Shown here: positions 34,001 to 43,011 of the stretch, in pieces
How the letters are laid out: each line of letters opens with the position of its first letter
How positions within the stretch are numbered: the stretch's first letter is position 1
Assembly: GCA_963573305.1 (NCBI GenBank)
Contig: OY754330.1
Span: 8,184,001 to 8,248,000, forward strand
Source: Pyrrhosoma nymphula
Taxonomy: Eukaryota; Arthropoda; Insecta; Odonata; Coenagrionidae
Direction of reading: 5' to 3'
Length of the DNA stretch: 64,000 nucleotides
Made by a program: the position numbers and the translations under genes
The notes under the pieces: model-generated
Seen by the model: the letters and a program-made list of their open reading frames with translations, nothing else
Databases searched by the model: none
What the model was told of the DNA's origin: nothing

Positions 34001-35386
34001 AGTTACAAGTGTTTACTCACAAGTGTTTTCATGGTTACGATACTTTCTGTTTCTCAAACAGACTTGTAAATTACAAGTCCTTGTAACTTGTAAGAAAATT
34101 TCTACTAGTCCTCCGAGGTGAGTAAATCGCAGTAAATCAGAAAGAATAACTGGGAAAACAAATGAAAAGTGACTTGTGTTCTCTTTTTCTCAACTGTTAC
34201 GAAGGCGATAGAAAACGAACAAGGTATCGGTAGATAGGATTTTATACAGACTTTTGACATAACATGCTCAGTTTACGTTAAAACACATTGTTTGTTTATA
34301 ATTAAAAGTTAAAAGAAAAGTCTTTTAAACTAAAGCGGAATGAGACAAGAGCACCCCCACGGAGACTTTGTGAATAAACAACGAAGAAGAAAGATTTATT
34401 TCCAACAGGAGACATGTATGTTGCTTTTAATCGTACAATTTATAAATGATCTCATTTGATAAAGAATAAATTATTTTGGGGATGTGAGAATGGTTGAAAA
34501 TGCAAAAGTTAGCTCTAGTTTGCTAGTATTATTTATTACTATTTGTCAATATGTACCTACTTTTCATGTCACTTCATTATGTTTATACATTGAGAGGTAA
34601 AAGTGCAGAGCATAAGTTCCCGTACTAAAATGATAAATCTCTATGAAATATTAAGTCGCGAAAGTTCAGTAGGAAACTCCATACATATTTAAAGTCGTCA
34701 TTTTTATGTGATGCAGGAGATGCAAATGCTACGCTAATGTGCTGTGGTTTTTCCTAATACACCGTAGTCATGTGTCCGATATCCTTGGTGAAACTTGGGG
34801 CTCAAGGGCAAGTGAAATTAAAAATAAATTGTGCATAAGTCCTAGAACGAAGTTACATAAATCGGTGTTAAAATATCTCTGTAGCCCATCAAAATGAAAG
34901 AAAAAAACTAACACCTGTGGGGATCGAAGTCTTATCCTTGTCCGGAAATATCGTAATTCTGGAATGAGTCTGGTCCTGCATATTCCGGATTATCGATCTT
35001 CTACTGTACTTCGTCTATTTAGGTGTTTACATCAGTAATCATTGTATTAAACCCCATGTATTTCATTTTTCTTTTGCTTTTATTTTTGTTTTGATTGCAT
35101 TTTGGTATTTCCGAGAGTCACTATTTTATAAAATACCTATCGGAAAAAATACCCGGCCTCTGGGGTAAGTTGGGATAAATGTCCGGTCTTAAGTTAAGCT
35201 GGTTAAGCGAGTGAACCAATGGCATCCAGTTCATTTGTGTCTCTCCTCTTATCACCACTTGTAGCGAAAAAGCTTCCAAAGAGTGAGCAAGGCGTGGGCG
35301 GAGCTGGGACGAGCGGGCAAGCGAGAAGGCTGGTTGAGTCGGAGGGAGGTGCCCAGAAGGCTCCTGGGAGTACGTGCTGCAAGTGA
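18888..35386 (+). CDS. Rab5: Rab5 small GTPase, four coding exons
   Basis: Joining 18888-19050, 19793-19944, 29154-29370 and 35265-35386 gives 654 bases: 217 residues and a stop, close to the usual 215-220. Rab5 is a membrane-tethered GTPase that controls early endosome fusion and endocytic traffic. Visible motifs: P-loop GESAVGKS (27-34), switch I Thr52 in YQESTIGAAF, WDTAGQE (74-80, catalytic Gln79), NKAD (133-136), TSAK (162-165), and C-terminal CCK (215-217) for double geranylgeranylation. The Rab5-typical [21 protein letters not shown] is intact. All introns are GT-AG (742, 9209 and 5894 bp); exon phases join exactly. The ATG was chosen because it starts the expected MANRPG…RPNG leader and follows a splice acceptor. 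No frame damage is seen, despite at least six mobile elements in introns 2 and 3. Confidence 0.97.
19051..19792 (+). other. Rab5 intron 1
   Basis: 742 bp, phase 1, GTAAGC…TTAG. AT-rich; no element recognised in it. Confidence 0.9.
19793..19944 (+). CDS. Rab5: Rab5 coding exon 2
   Basis: Completes codon 55 and codes residues 56-105: FLTQTVCLDD, WDTAGQERYHS and the Rab5-specific [20 protein letters not shown]. Donor GTATGT at 19945, phase 0. Confidence 0.97.
20159..21628. mobile_element. Harbinger-like element in Rab5 intron 2
   Basis: The ends AGCCCTGGTTACACGATACA (20159) and the complement of AGCTCTGGTTACACGATACA (ending 21628) form a terminal inverted repeat that continues for about 35 bp. 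TTG flanks both sides (20156-20158, 21629-21631). End sequence and 3-bp duplication match the MITE at 14131-14345, and the shared 19-base core is present in inverted orientation at 21484-21502. The 1.47-kb interior has no transposase frame. A second TGGTTACACGGTACATG copy at about 20276 suggests internal duplication or nested insertion. Confidence 0.6.
21632..22260. other. Intronic sequence, unassigned
   Basis: AT-rich part of Rab5 intron 2. The 3' continuation of the Helitron frame loses recognisable similarity here. Confidence 0.35.
22536..23514 (-). mobile_element. mariner element with internal deletion
   Basis: The 979-bp element has 36-bp terminal inverted repeats (22536-22571 and 23479-23514) beginning CAAGGTGTGATCAAAAAAAG, which differ at only two or three positions, and is flanked by TA. 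It lies inside the Helitron fragment and so is younger than it. The ends are well kept, so the element may be recent, but the transposase inside has lost part of its coding sequence. Confidence 0.93.
22598..23401 (-). pseudogene. mariner transposase (DD34D), internally deleted
   Basis: The open frame is 267 residues against about 340 for the family. Catalytic residues are all visible: the first Asp in TGDETWVYGYD, the second in HHDNAPAHT and the third in YSPDVAPSDFF, with 34 residues between the last two, so this is DD34D. The N-terminal start EEQRVCVKFCFKLGKSAAET, part of the first helix-turn-helix, runs directly into the region before the first Asp. Most of the two DNA-binding helix-turn-helix motifs is therefore missing (about 80-100 residues) although the frame stays open. 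The protein could hardly bind its own ends. The first methionine is uncertain; an internal one before KEVEEQ fits the family better. Confidence 0.9.
24895..25330. repeat. Inverted repeat, about 120 bp arms
   Basis: 24900-25020 on + and 25195-25330 on - carry the same sequence with modest divergence. Both read GSAI(N/T)YLVLSN(S/I)FAVLC in one frame. The arms are separated by about 170 bp. No terminal duplication was found. The element class is unknown. Confidence 0.65.
25331..28152. other. Rab5 intron 2, mostly unassigned
   Basis: Short minus-strand open frames (25697-25485, rich in Q/E/P; 26460-26278) have no recognised product and may belong to the unknown element around 24.9-25.7 kb. At about 27345-27500 the text AATCCTCGACTTACGTAC with repeats of GTACGAAAGTCGAA looks like one end of a TA-inserting DNA transposon, but no partner end was found. 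Confidence 0.35.
28164..28392 (+). mobile_element. 5S-rRNA-derived SINE (SINE3 type) in Rab5 intron 2
   Basis: 229 bp flanked by ATGATATCTCA (28153-28163 and 28393-28403), an 11-bp target duplication as left by LINE machinery. The head (about 28170-28295) aligns by eye with 5S rRNA: CACCGGTTCCCGT, GATCACCGAAGGTAAGCA, TGTTGGGCCCGG, and TTGGCTGGGTGACC correspond to the internal A box, intermediate element and C box used by RNA polymerase III. The last part is unrelated to 5S and ends in a CTATCTATC-like tail. It lacks the true 5S 3' end, so it is a SINE and not a 5S gene. Confidence 0.8.
28404..29153. other. Rab5 intron 2, 3' part, no element recognised
   Basis: AT-rich, ending in the acceptor CTCTTGATTTCAG before exon 3. 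Confidence 0.5.
29154..29370 (+). CDS. Rab5: Rab5 coding exon 3
   Basis: Codes residues 106-177 and the first base of codon 178. It carries the nucleotide-specificity motifs NKAD and TSAK and ends in NVNDIFLAI. Donor GTAAGT at 29371, phase 1. Confidence 0.97.
29371..30358 (+). other. Rab5 intron 3, 5' part
   Basis: No element is recognised. 29680-29900 is less AT-rich with open frames on both strands, none recognisable. Confidence 0.4.
30367..30634. mobile_element. hAT-type MITE, 268 bp
   Basis: The ends CATAGGCATATCCAGGGGGG and the complement of CACAGGCGTACCTAG form a short diverged inverted repeat, with a G-run inside the left end. Flanks AATATCAT (30359-30366) and AATGTGAT (30635-30642) agree at 6 of 8 positions, consistent with a decayed hAT duplication. 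No coding sequence. Confidence 0.55.
30841..32112 (-). pseudogene. Unclassified transposon, C-terminal end in minus orientation
   Basis: Minus frame 32002-31784 reads LRSPSKPFSCNTPD-like sequence, then CWITSTDVLMSVLVPKTITG and RQYTLPNVIITAIEKVWNDY before a stop. The pattern CWI/V…P…(S/T)GRxY.L is the end of a large uncharacterised transposon-borne protein family seen in many animal genomes, which I recall only by motif. The region from 32112 to 31963 is an inverted duplicate of 33718-33875. Downstream, 31780-30841 is non-coding and ends with GAGTTGACATGGAATGACCC, which may be the element terminus. The piece lies in Rab5 intron 3. Confidence 0.5.
32172..33875 (+). pseudogene. Unclassified transposon protein, internal part
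   Basis: In several frames on the plus strand: CIISDYWNHDAVSVHVFKRT, HITKCKYFSDWAAF, AEWYFF, then KKSDCDGILRNVKRLVTRAC, FYVSSNDID, AKTIEGT and HHCFLPVSEN, and finally NFTKPRLLNSLLKTDGSK. CDGI-x-x-x-VKR-x-x-x-RA is the hallmark of the same family whose C-terminus lies on the minus strand at 32002-31784. The plus-strand copy ends just after LRSPSKQFLCNTP where the other one continues. Several stops and frameshifts; not a host gene. Confidence 0.5.
33878..34095. repeat. ACAAGT-rich element with inverted ends
   Basis: Some fifteen copies of ACAAGT/ACTTGT occur in 215 bp. CTGTTTCTCAAA occurs near both ends and also in the middle (33883, 33951, 34049). The right end, TTGTAACTTGTAAG, is the complement of the left-end words. 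It looks like a MITE or foldback made of short inverted words. It directly follows the transposon remnant at 33875. Confidence 0.6.
34096..35264. other. Rab5 intron 3, 3' part, no element recognised
   Basis: AT-rich; ends with the acceptor CACCACTTGTAG at 35253-35264. Confidence 0.5.
35265..35386 (+). CDS. Rab5: Rab5 coding exon 4 with prenylation signal
   Basis: The first two bases complete codon 178 (Ala), then KKLPKSEQGVGGAGTSGQAR and on to PGSTCCK and TGA (35384-35386). AKKLPK after FLAI is invariant in Rab5, and two cysteines next to the C-terminus are the geranylgeranylation site. The exon was missed by simple open-frame criteria because it lies within a longer frame on the opposite strand. 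GC content is higher than in the flanking introns. Confidence 0.97.
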
Positions 35387-35506
35387 TCCTCCCCGCTGTT
35401 CCTCTGGACGTGCCTGGTGCTTCTGTGCCCCATTCATACTTCAACTCGAGTGAGTGTGTTTTACCCTTTCAATCACCCCACTCTCTTGTTATGTTTTGAT
35501 TAATTG

Positions 35507-35512
35507 AATAAA
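35507..35512 (+). terminator. Candidate Rab5 polyadenylation signal
   Basis: AATAAA occurs 121 bases after the Rab5 stop, the first canonical signal downstream. A short 3' UTR would fit, but alternative sites farther away cannot be excluded. Confidence 0.5.
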
Positions 35513-35654
35513 CTAATGCTCGGTTTCATAATTCCTGGGTAAATATTTCCTCACCGTGGAAACTGAATTTAATATGCTCTTTCATCCACAGTCCTCGTGT
35601 CAAATTACAAACAGCCTTGTGTAAAATACAAACCACTAACCCTCAGTGAACAAA

Positions 35655-35830
35655 CGTTTTAGGCTGTTTTACACAGTAAATGTTTTTGTACAATATATCG
35701 TGCGAACAGGATATTGTACCATGTAAAACACCAAATTGTGTGAATGTATGAATGACTGAATGGAAAATAGAACCTGTTCTAATTCCATTCAGACAATCAT
35801 ACAATTTTGATCTGGTTTTATTCAACAGAT
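35655..35830. mobile_element. Harbinger-like MITE fragment
   Basis: Begins AGGCTGTTTTACACAGTAAA, like the ends at 14131 and 20159, and carries the shared core AATAGAACCTGTTCTAATT at 35766-35784. The matching right end is missing, so it is truncated. Confidence 0.6.
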
Positions 35831-35986
35831 TATGGCAAAAACTGTGGTGCCTGTGTTACGATTGAAAATAAAGTTGTTTATAAAAAGGATTAACACCTTT
35901 CCGTCGAATAATATGAGTAACTATTATCCTGAGTATATAATCTTTAATGAGTAAACTCTTCTCAGCTTCTCCACTAGTTTAAACTA

Positions 35987-38424
35987 CAGCAGGACCTCTT
36001 TTTTACAAACCTCTAATTTACGAAATGAGACCAATTTACGAATCATTCCGCCGGTCCCGATCTTTGTATATAGGAAAACCATGTAAAATGACCTCCGTTT
36101 TACGAAACCTCCATTTTAATGATTTGCGAAGTGAGAAGCCGGTCCCTAGGAGTGACTGACCCTGTTTTACGAAGTATTTGAAATGGTTTTGTCGCAGTGT
36201 TTTGAAGTCAATGCATCACTCAATGTGTAAATATTCGGCATTATGCAAACTTAAGAATGAGCATTTCAAATGCAAGAAATTGTAGAAAAGGTATCGAAAA
36301 ACCTTAACAACATTTTTAAATTTAATGCATGTTGTCTCTGCACATATTTTTGGGTCACGTCTAGCAATGTTTTTCCCTGCGCGAACGACTGAAACAACTG
36401 GTTGCGCTCCGAGGGTGATTAGTCGGGAAAGCCATCTCAAGTAAACAAAATTTGGCCCGATTTTAAGGTAGATATTTATTTCACTTATACTTGTGGTCAA
36501 CTTGAATAATATATGATCCTGGATAAAAAAGGATTCTTTTCTAAATCGATTTTCACATCAGATAAAAAGAAGAAAGAAATTACTAAGTTTCCTCTTCATT
36601 CGCTGTAATTTTAATGGCCTATAAGCGTAGGCTATAATAAAATTTCTGCCAGGGTATATTACTCTCTCAGGAAACATGTGAATTGGCCAGCTTATAAAGT
36701 CTTTCTTGAAGATGTTCACCTGATTACATTGTAACCACAGTCTACACGGAGTAACCGTTACAATGTCTTCGCTCTCAATAGCTGGTTTGAGTTTCTTCTT
36801 TCCCTTGTTATCAGTACCTATGTCATCCGAGAGTGGCTCGCACCTATAACTTTGTTTCCCGAATTCTTTGAAGCCAGAAAATTACATTGTAAGCTGTGAG
36901 CGAGTGAAAATATTTTGGTTTCCAAGCGAGCAGAAGTCGCGCGCATTCAGTCAGAATCACTCTCAACGCGAGGTGGGCTGTGTTTGTGATATCCCGTGTG
37001 CCCATAAGTAAAACAATGGATAAAACAGCTGAGCCAAAAAAACGAGGAAGTCAGTGAGTTTGGTTACCAAAAGGTCGATAATCAAGGAAGTACGTGATCG
37101 CACGCAGACAAAAACAGAAATTGCTCAGAAGTATGGCATTTCTTTATCGACATAACAACAATCATGAATTCAAGAGAAAACATTTTGAGTCACACAACAG
37201 CATCGTCGAAAACCAAGTACATTTCATCGTCGAAGTTTAAACAGCTTGATTTGCAGATGTATCATTATTAATTTTTTTTAAGTGTCGACGATCGTGAGTG
37301 CTTGCCTATAACCAATTCTGAAGGAGAATGCTCAGATTTTGGCCCTTAAACTGAAGTGAGACAACTTTAAATGCTCAAATGTGTGGCTAGAAAAATTCAA
37401 GAGAAGACATTGAATCACTTCACTTGACATCTGCGGAGATGAAGGGCATGTGAACACAGAAGATGTTGAGCAGTGGCATGAAATGCACGACGAAATTATG
37501 TCAAAATATTCCCCTTGGGACAAGTATCATTTAAGAATACTAATTTTGTAATAATACGTTGCTTATGTTCAAATTTTGATGCACTTTGAATATTTAATTT
37601 TTCATTAAGGTTTTACGTCATTAGGTAAGAACTTGCGATCGCGACTTACAGCTATCAGTACCCGCGAGTAAATAGTTCTCGCAAATCACCGCTAGATGTC
37701 AGCGCTGTAGAACGCATATGTGGGAATTTCAAATTAACTAGAGTAAAGTTCTAAAATTGACTTTCATCAGCTACGAAATATTATTGAAGGTATTTCAAAC
37801 AGTACGATTTCTTCAAAAAAAGCATTTCCTAGTCTTTTTACTGAAATATACTGGGTCAATTGGAACTTCATTTTGAAATTTCCTAGTTAGAATGCATCCG
37901 TGGCATTCCCCTGTTAAAATGGCCTCTTTCAACACAAATTCGACTAGCAATAAACATATTCCCTGCGCTAATTAATGCATATGCCTAAAATACTCCGTGG
38001 GATGAATTAATTCACTCATTCCCCTTATTATGATATCTACCAACTTGAAGCTACAAGAAATTAATTCATTTGCAGCAGCCAAGTTCACACCATTATAAAT
38101 TTGTAGAAAAATATTTACCAGTTTTTAAAGTTTCTGTTAATTTTTTGTTAAGGAGAGCATAAAAAATATGCCACTATCTACAAGAAGTGTAGCTTTCTAA
38201 TTTCCTTTTGTTCTATTGAACATTTAACTGGATGTGTAATTCATTTTATTGAAACATTACCTTCCTTTTAATCCCATTTATCTTTATGAAGTGCGCTACT
38301 GAAACTGGATTGGGATTGTTGAGGTTTCGATTACTTGAAAGATAACCTCCAATTTACAAACCCTCTGATTTACAAAGCTCATATTTTTGGGTCCCTTCAA
38401 CTTCATAAAATAGAGGTTCTACTG
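35987..38424 (+). mobile_element. Tigger/pogo DNA transposon, 2.4 kb
   Basis: The ends CAGCAGGACCTCTTTTTTAC and the complement of CAGTAGAACCTCTATTTTA form the inverted terminal repeat typical of Tigger elements, with TA on both sides (35985-35986, 38425-38426). Near both ends there are further ATTTACGAAA/ATTTACAAA words. The interior holds the N-terminal part of a transposase at 37016-37555. The right half is non-coding. Confidence 0.8.
37016..37555 (+). pseudogene. Tigger transposase N-terminal DNA-binding part
   Basis: Starting at ATG 37016 (MDKTAEPKKRGSQ, then a stop), the next frame reads RSIIKEVRDRTQTKTEIAQK, followed by YGISLST, a CENP-B/Psq-type helix-turn-helix. Further on come SNVWLEKFKRRH and EDVEQWHEMHDEIM, the second CENP-B-type DNA-binding domain. 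The catalytic DDE domain that should follow is absent and the frames are broken by stops. Non-functional. Confidence 0.8.
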
Positions 38425-38434
38425 TATTCATAAT

Positions 38435-38530
38435 TGTCGACGTTTTGAGAGACGACTTGTCACTCATTCTCAAGGCAAGAATTAATTACGTTGGTAATTA
38501 TTAATAGTTTGAACCAGTGGAGAACCTGAG
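38435..38530 (-). repeat. Penelope-type terminal motif
   Basis: On the minus strand CTTGAGAATGAGTGACAAG is followed by a complementary stretch and CAAAACGTCGACAAT. The same order occurs at 6192-6229. It is probably the end of a Penelope-like element of that subfamily lying next to the Tigger. Confidence 0.45.
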
Positions 38531-39199
38531 AAGAGTTCACTTAAAGTTGCTCAAATGTTTACATCGTCATTTCGTCGTGTTATTTGGTGTTTTGTTATTT
38601 AAGTGTAATCGCGATCTTTGGGTTAAACGTTATTTTATTCCCCCAAATTTGACTGTTCGCGTCCTCAAGTAGAGTTCTTGATATTCCAAGTGATATAATA
38701 ATACCTAATCATTTTATTTCTGCTGGTTAGCAAGTACCTAACGAAATCGTAAAAAAAAACATTAAAACATTGGTACAAATACAAGGGAGGGAAATTTGGA
38801 GGGACTAAAAAAAAGGGTCCCGTGTTCCGCTATATCTACCACTTGATAATAACACTTTGTCACACACACAAATAAACCTATGAAATGAGTCTATCAAGAA
38901 TGGAGATCTGGCGAGAAACGTCAATGACTTGTCGCACTAAAATCCAGAAGAGAAAAAATGAAACGATGCTAAGGTCGAATATAAAGCTAGAGAGAAGAGT
39001 CCAAGAGAGCTTCGTCTGAACCAGGAGAATAATCAGTGGGCAGATGGTTGAGTCGAGGTTCTGAATTTCAGGCTTCAGCTTTTCATGGTGTCAAATACGT
39101 GAGTGAAACATATGTTCATGAGATAATTAACATGATAAACAAAACACTCGCGATTTCCGATCGATATCCACCGCCTAATTGCACGGAAAATTGTACGTT
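38531..39199. other. No supported feature
   Basis: AT-rich, without recognisable coding sequence. Confidence 0.4.
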
Positions 39200-40760
39200 T
39201 GCACTCAATGTAACAATTACAGGGAATACCACTTTCTTCTGGTCGTCAGACAAGTATTGAGATGTTTCTATAGAAATATATTGCTCTGCACAGATGAATA
39301 GGCCCATTTGTAATGTACTTACTGCAATTTATTTCAAACCAAATCGCATGTAAGATTTCAAAATGAATGTCACTATGGCTTTTAAGGCATCCGAGGGGTT
39401 TTTCACACTCACGTAGAGTAGATGGACTCCATTTGCACAAGTGAGCCATCTGGCATGTGAAATTGGGCCGGGATCACGTTTTGATTAGTCATTTGGAAAG
39501 TTGCCACTTTCAATTGCTTGACTTATGTCAAAAAAATATTTTTGGTCCTTGCTGACAGTTGTCCGCTTCTGGAATTTCATAATCAAATAATTGAAAATTT
39601 GTAATTGAGAGCTTTTCACATTCAATGAGAATCTGCCCAATCGGTTCAGTAAAAGATCTTGGGCCAGTTGTTTCACCATCCAAATGTTGAAAAAGATGCT
39701 GGAAAGTAATTTTTAAAAAGGCAGTAAACAAATAGCCAACTACAGTGGTCATCCGAGATGCACTTCAAGCTGTCTAATAGCACCTTTCCATCCAGTATTG
39801 GTATTTGTACCATCACAGCCAACCAAATCTAAGTATTCTAGTGAAACCCCTTGTTCAGTAAGACATGATACTATAGAAGCTACAATGTCCTTAGCAGATC
39901 CAGAGTTCGGAGACACATGGCCCTAAATAAACTGAGCCAGGATCTTTTATGATAGAATAGTGTTCCTCTTTAATTGTTCGACGAATCTGTTTAGAGTCAA
40001 TCCTTTCTATAACTAAGGTATCGTCCTTCTGTTAAATATATTCTATGTAGTTCATCTGAATCCAGTTGACTTTGCTGTAATTTTTTCTAGTGCAGCTCTT
40101 TTCCCTTCTAATTTTGTGTGAGTCAATGACTTGAGACGCTTCTGTTTCAATTATTACACCAATGTCTTCAAGTACACTCGATGCTATATTAGCAGCTGCA
40201 CGGTCCGATGCCCCGTAGCGATCGCAATGTAAAGATGTAGCATGTACCTTCTCCCTCATCTGCCATGGCAATTTCTTCTTCTTAGATCTGTTATGCTTGT
40301 ATTGGTCACGGTCATCAGATTCTACATTGGCTGTAAAACTCTCTTGCATTTTATATAAGTGCTCATGCTCTTTTATTTCAGCTTCAACAGGTTTGGAAGA
40401 CTGCCTTTTCAATGTGTAGTTTTGTCTTTCAAGTCTAGTGCTCAGTTTTTTTGTCTCCTTTTCATCTGTGGTTCTGATTTTTCCCATTCCGTACTTACTC
40501 TGGTGGTAGATAAATCTGAATTGGACTTTTGTATTAATCTGATAGATCTACGTGACTGGAATTTTGCTAGGTTTTTCACACGTACAGTTAATCTGAATCG
40601 GACTTTCACACAGATATGGAGTATTTTCACAGGAGCAATACATTCATTACACACATGCAGGCTGAGATATCAAACAGTTGAGTTTCTTGTTTTTCTTCTT
40701 GATTTTTATCGAGCTTGCGCAATCGGAGGATATTCTCTAAACGCTAAGATATTTTTTTAT
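39200..40760 (-). pseudogene. Unclassified transposon-borne protein remnant
   Basis: Minus strand, in order: 40654-40442 basic N-terminal region; 40487-40032 with KKLPWQMREKVHATSLHCDR, YGASDRAAANIASSVL, DSHKIRREKSC; then across frames SVYLG, GCDGTNTNTGWKGAIRQLE at about 39770-39830; 39752-39528 with HLFQHLDGETTGPRSF and GPIGQIL. The signature CDR-x-G-x-SDRAAA-x-IA…GCDGT-x-TN-x-GWKGG belongs to a family repeated in many arthropod genomes that I take to be mobile-element encoded; I cannot name its class. Stops and frameshifts abound. Confidence 0.5.
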
Positions 40761-40762
40761 TA

Positions 40763-40784
40763 TTAATAATAATAATAATAATAC
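40763..40784. repeat. AAT microsatellite
   Basis: (ATA)/(AAT) repeated about seven times. Confidence 0.8.
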
Positions 40785-43004
40785 ATAGCTTTATTGTTCT
40801 GTTGGTCGTTGTTGACATAGAACATATTCAGAGACATTAATACATAACTACCTTTCACAATAGATTTACAATATTGTCTATTATTTAACAGTAAAATTTG
40901 CAAATTAAATATTGAAATAAAAAATGTATACGTAAAATGTTTTAAAAATTCTGAAAATAACGGAAAATTTCAATTTTTAGGTGGTTTGTGGGATCGGAAG
41001 ATAAAGTCCGATTTGAATATTTTTTTTGTTTTTCTTGTATTTACCAATTGTACCTTTTCTGCACTATAGCGACTCGAAAATATCAACTTTGGTTTTTTCA
41101 CACAATAAATGTGTGAACAGGCCTAATTCTGGTTTAGTCTTCTAAAAATGCCTTTTTTAAATTTATAGTCAATAAAACAACGTATTTTATCACTTCGTTT
41201 TTTCCACTTATTTCCTTTTTAATTATTTATATTTATTAAATGTGTATATTTTATTAGGTTGTGTTTAGCTAGGAAAATCCATACTCTTTGTTAAACGTGA
41301 AAAATATCACTTTGGCTTGAATATAAGCTGCAATAATATAACGTGGAAATTTTTAAAAATTTAGCCTTGAAAACATGGAATTATGATTGAATTTTTTCTT
41401 TTGACTTTTGTGGACACCCTGTTATGATTCATGGAAAGGTTGCAGACTGATCCATCTGTCGTCTATGTATGACTACATGTATGCATTGCTTTTATTCAAG
41501 AGCAGAAAGGTTTTGTAAATAATATTGTCTTCTAAATTGTCATATAAGAATGGAAAGCGTTTTACAGAAGTAATTTACTTCAATTATCCACCAACGTTAT
41601 TATTGTGGATGTTGCTTATGTAAAAGAGAACGATGGCCGCATGATGTCTCTTCCGTCGTCGTACGGCTCTGAAAGTGTCCAGCGAGCATTCCACTCGGTC
41701 TGCCCAGGGATTAAGATAATAACTTGGCTGACAGTGAACTATGTGGTTGGCAAGCTTTGTAACCCTCACATTCTTCTCGTTGGTGTTATGTTACATATTA
41801 TTTTAATTATCATATAATAATGTAAATACAGACAACACTTATGCTTTAAAAAATTATCTTTTAATTTTTATATAGGTGGATTGGGCCCAATTTACAGGAT
41901 GTTCAACCCTTTTGCTATTTACCAATCAATACAATTTAATTTTAAGTGGCACTTATCGTTCTCCCGTTCCTTATTTCCCCACTCTCGTGGTCCTCTCGGA
42001 GATCTTGTTTCTCCGGCTGCCGTGCGTTTCGCGCTGCCGCCGCAATTTCCTCCGTTTCGGCTTACTCTCGGCTTCTTTCAGCTTTCCTTACTTGGAACCG
42101 CCCCCGTAACTATTGCCGTCACTTTCTGACAATCACACACTTTTATTCCCTTTTTCCTTCTCCTTTTCGCCTTTTACTCCTCCGAACTCCTTTCTCTTTT
42201 CACCATATATCTCCCTCTCCTCGCGTCACTAGTTACGATCCTTTGTTGCCTTGTTTGTTTTCTTGCGCCCTAACTACGCGTTGGTACGTTATTTATTTAT
42301 TTACTGGGCGTTATGTTATAGCTTTTATGACGATTGAGGCGTTGTTTGGATCACGGGCCCTCTTGATCAAGATGAGAAAAACATCACCGCCGTTACTTCT
42401 TGGACAAGGCGAAATTGATGAGCGTTGGACACGGCCACCGATAATGATATGGCAGTCACCCAAGAAGATCGTTCCTTTGCCTTACGTAAGCAATGGAAAT
42501 TGCAATTATCAATTTGCAATGTTCATTGTTTACTTGCATCATAAATTTTTATGGATAATTTGGAAGTGCGGTGAAAGTCAAACAATGCCCTGCAAATAGC
42601 GATGCACGCGGAGGTTCTTCTACCCTCAAATATCGATGGAAATCAACTTCCAAACATTAATCTAATTAATCAATTGTGGCGATACTTTGTGGAAATTGAA
42701 GATAGAATTCATTGTTACAAAACTGGTCGACAGCAATAAAATAATTAGTGGAATTTTGTGCCTTGTTTTTGTAAAATGAATTCTTCCATTCATTAAACTA
42801 ACAGAGGCATAATTCCATTCACTCATTCGTATTGTGATGACAAATGATTATTACAGGTAATATTAGGCTTGATTCAGCTTATCATGATGAAGGGTAAATA
42901 TCCCTGTCTGAGGTATCTGGAAATGACTGGACAGGCAGTCCTGCCCCTCCCAGCTATCCCTCTCGATCACAGCTGGAAACAATAAGTTGTCACATTTTAG
43001 GGAC
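40785..43004. other. No supported gene; long pyrimidine-rich open frame
   Basis: 41946-42599 (+) is open for 217 codons, but its first two thirds are a C/T-rich run coding S, F, L, P and R residues in all three frames, so it is probably a composition effect. 41584-41817 is open on both strands and unrecognised. No splice-linked gene was found. Confidence 0.35.
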
Positions 43005-43011
43005 GGTCACT

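Noticed and set aside
35121..35444. 107-codon minus-strand frame overlapping Rab5 exon 4
   Set aside because: It is the complement of the GC-rich last Rab5 exon; the plus strand carries an exact Rab5 C-terminus with matching splice phase.
41946..42599. 217-codon open frame as a gene
   Set aside because: Most of it is C/T-rich and open in all three frames; residue composition is biased and no domain is visible.
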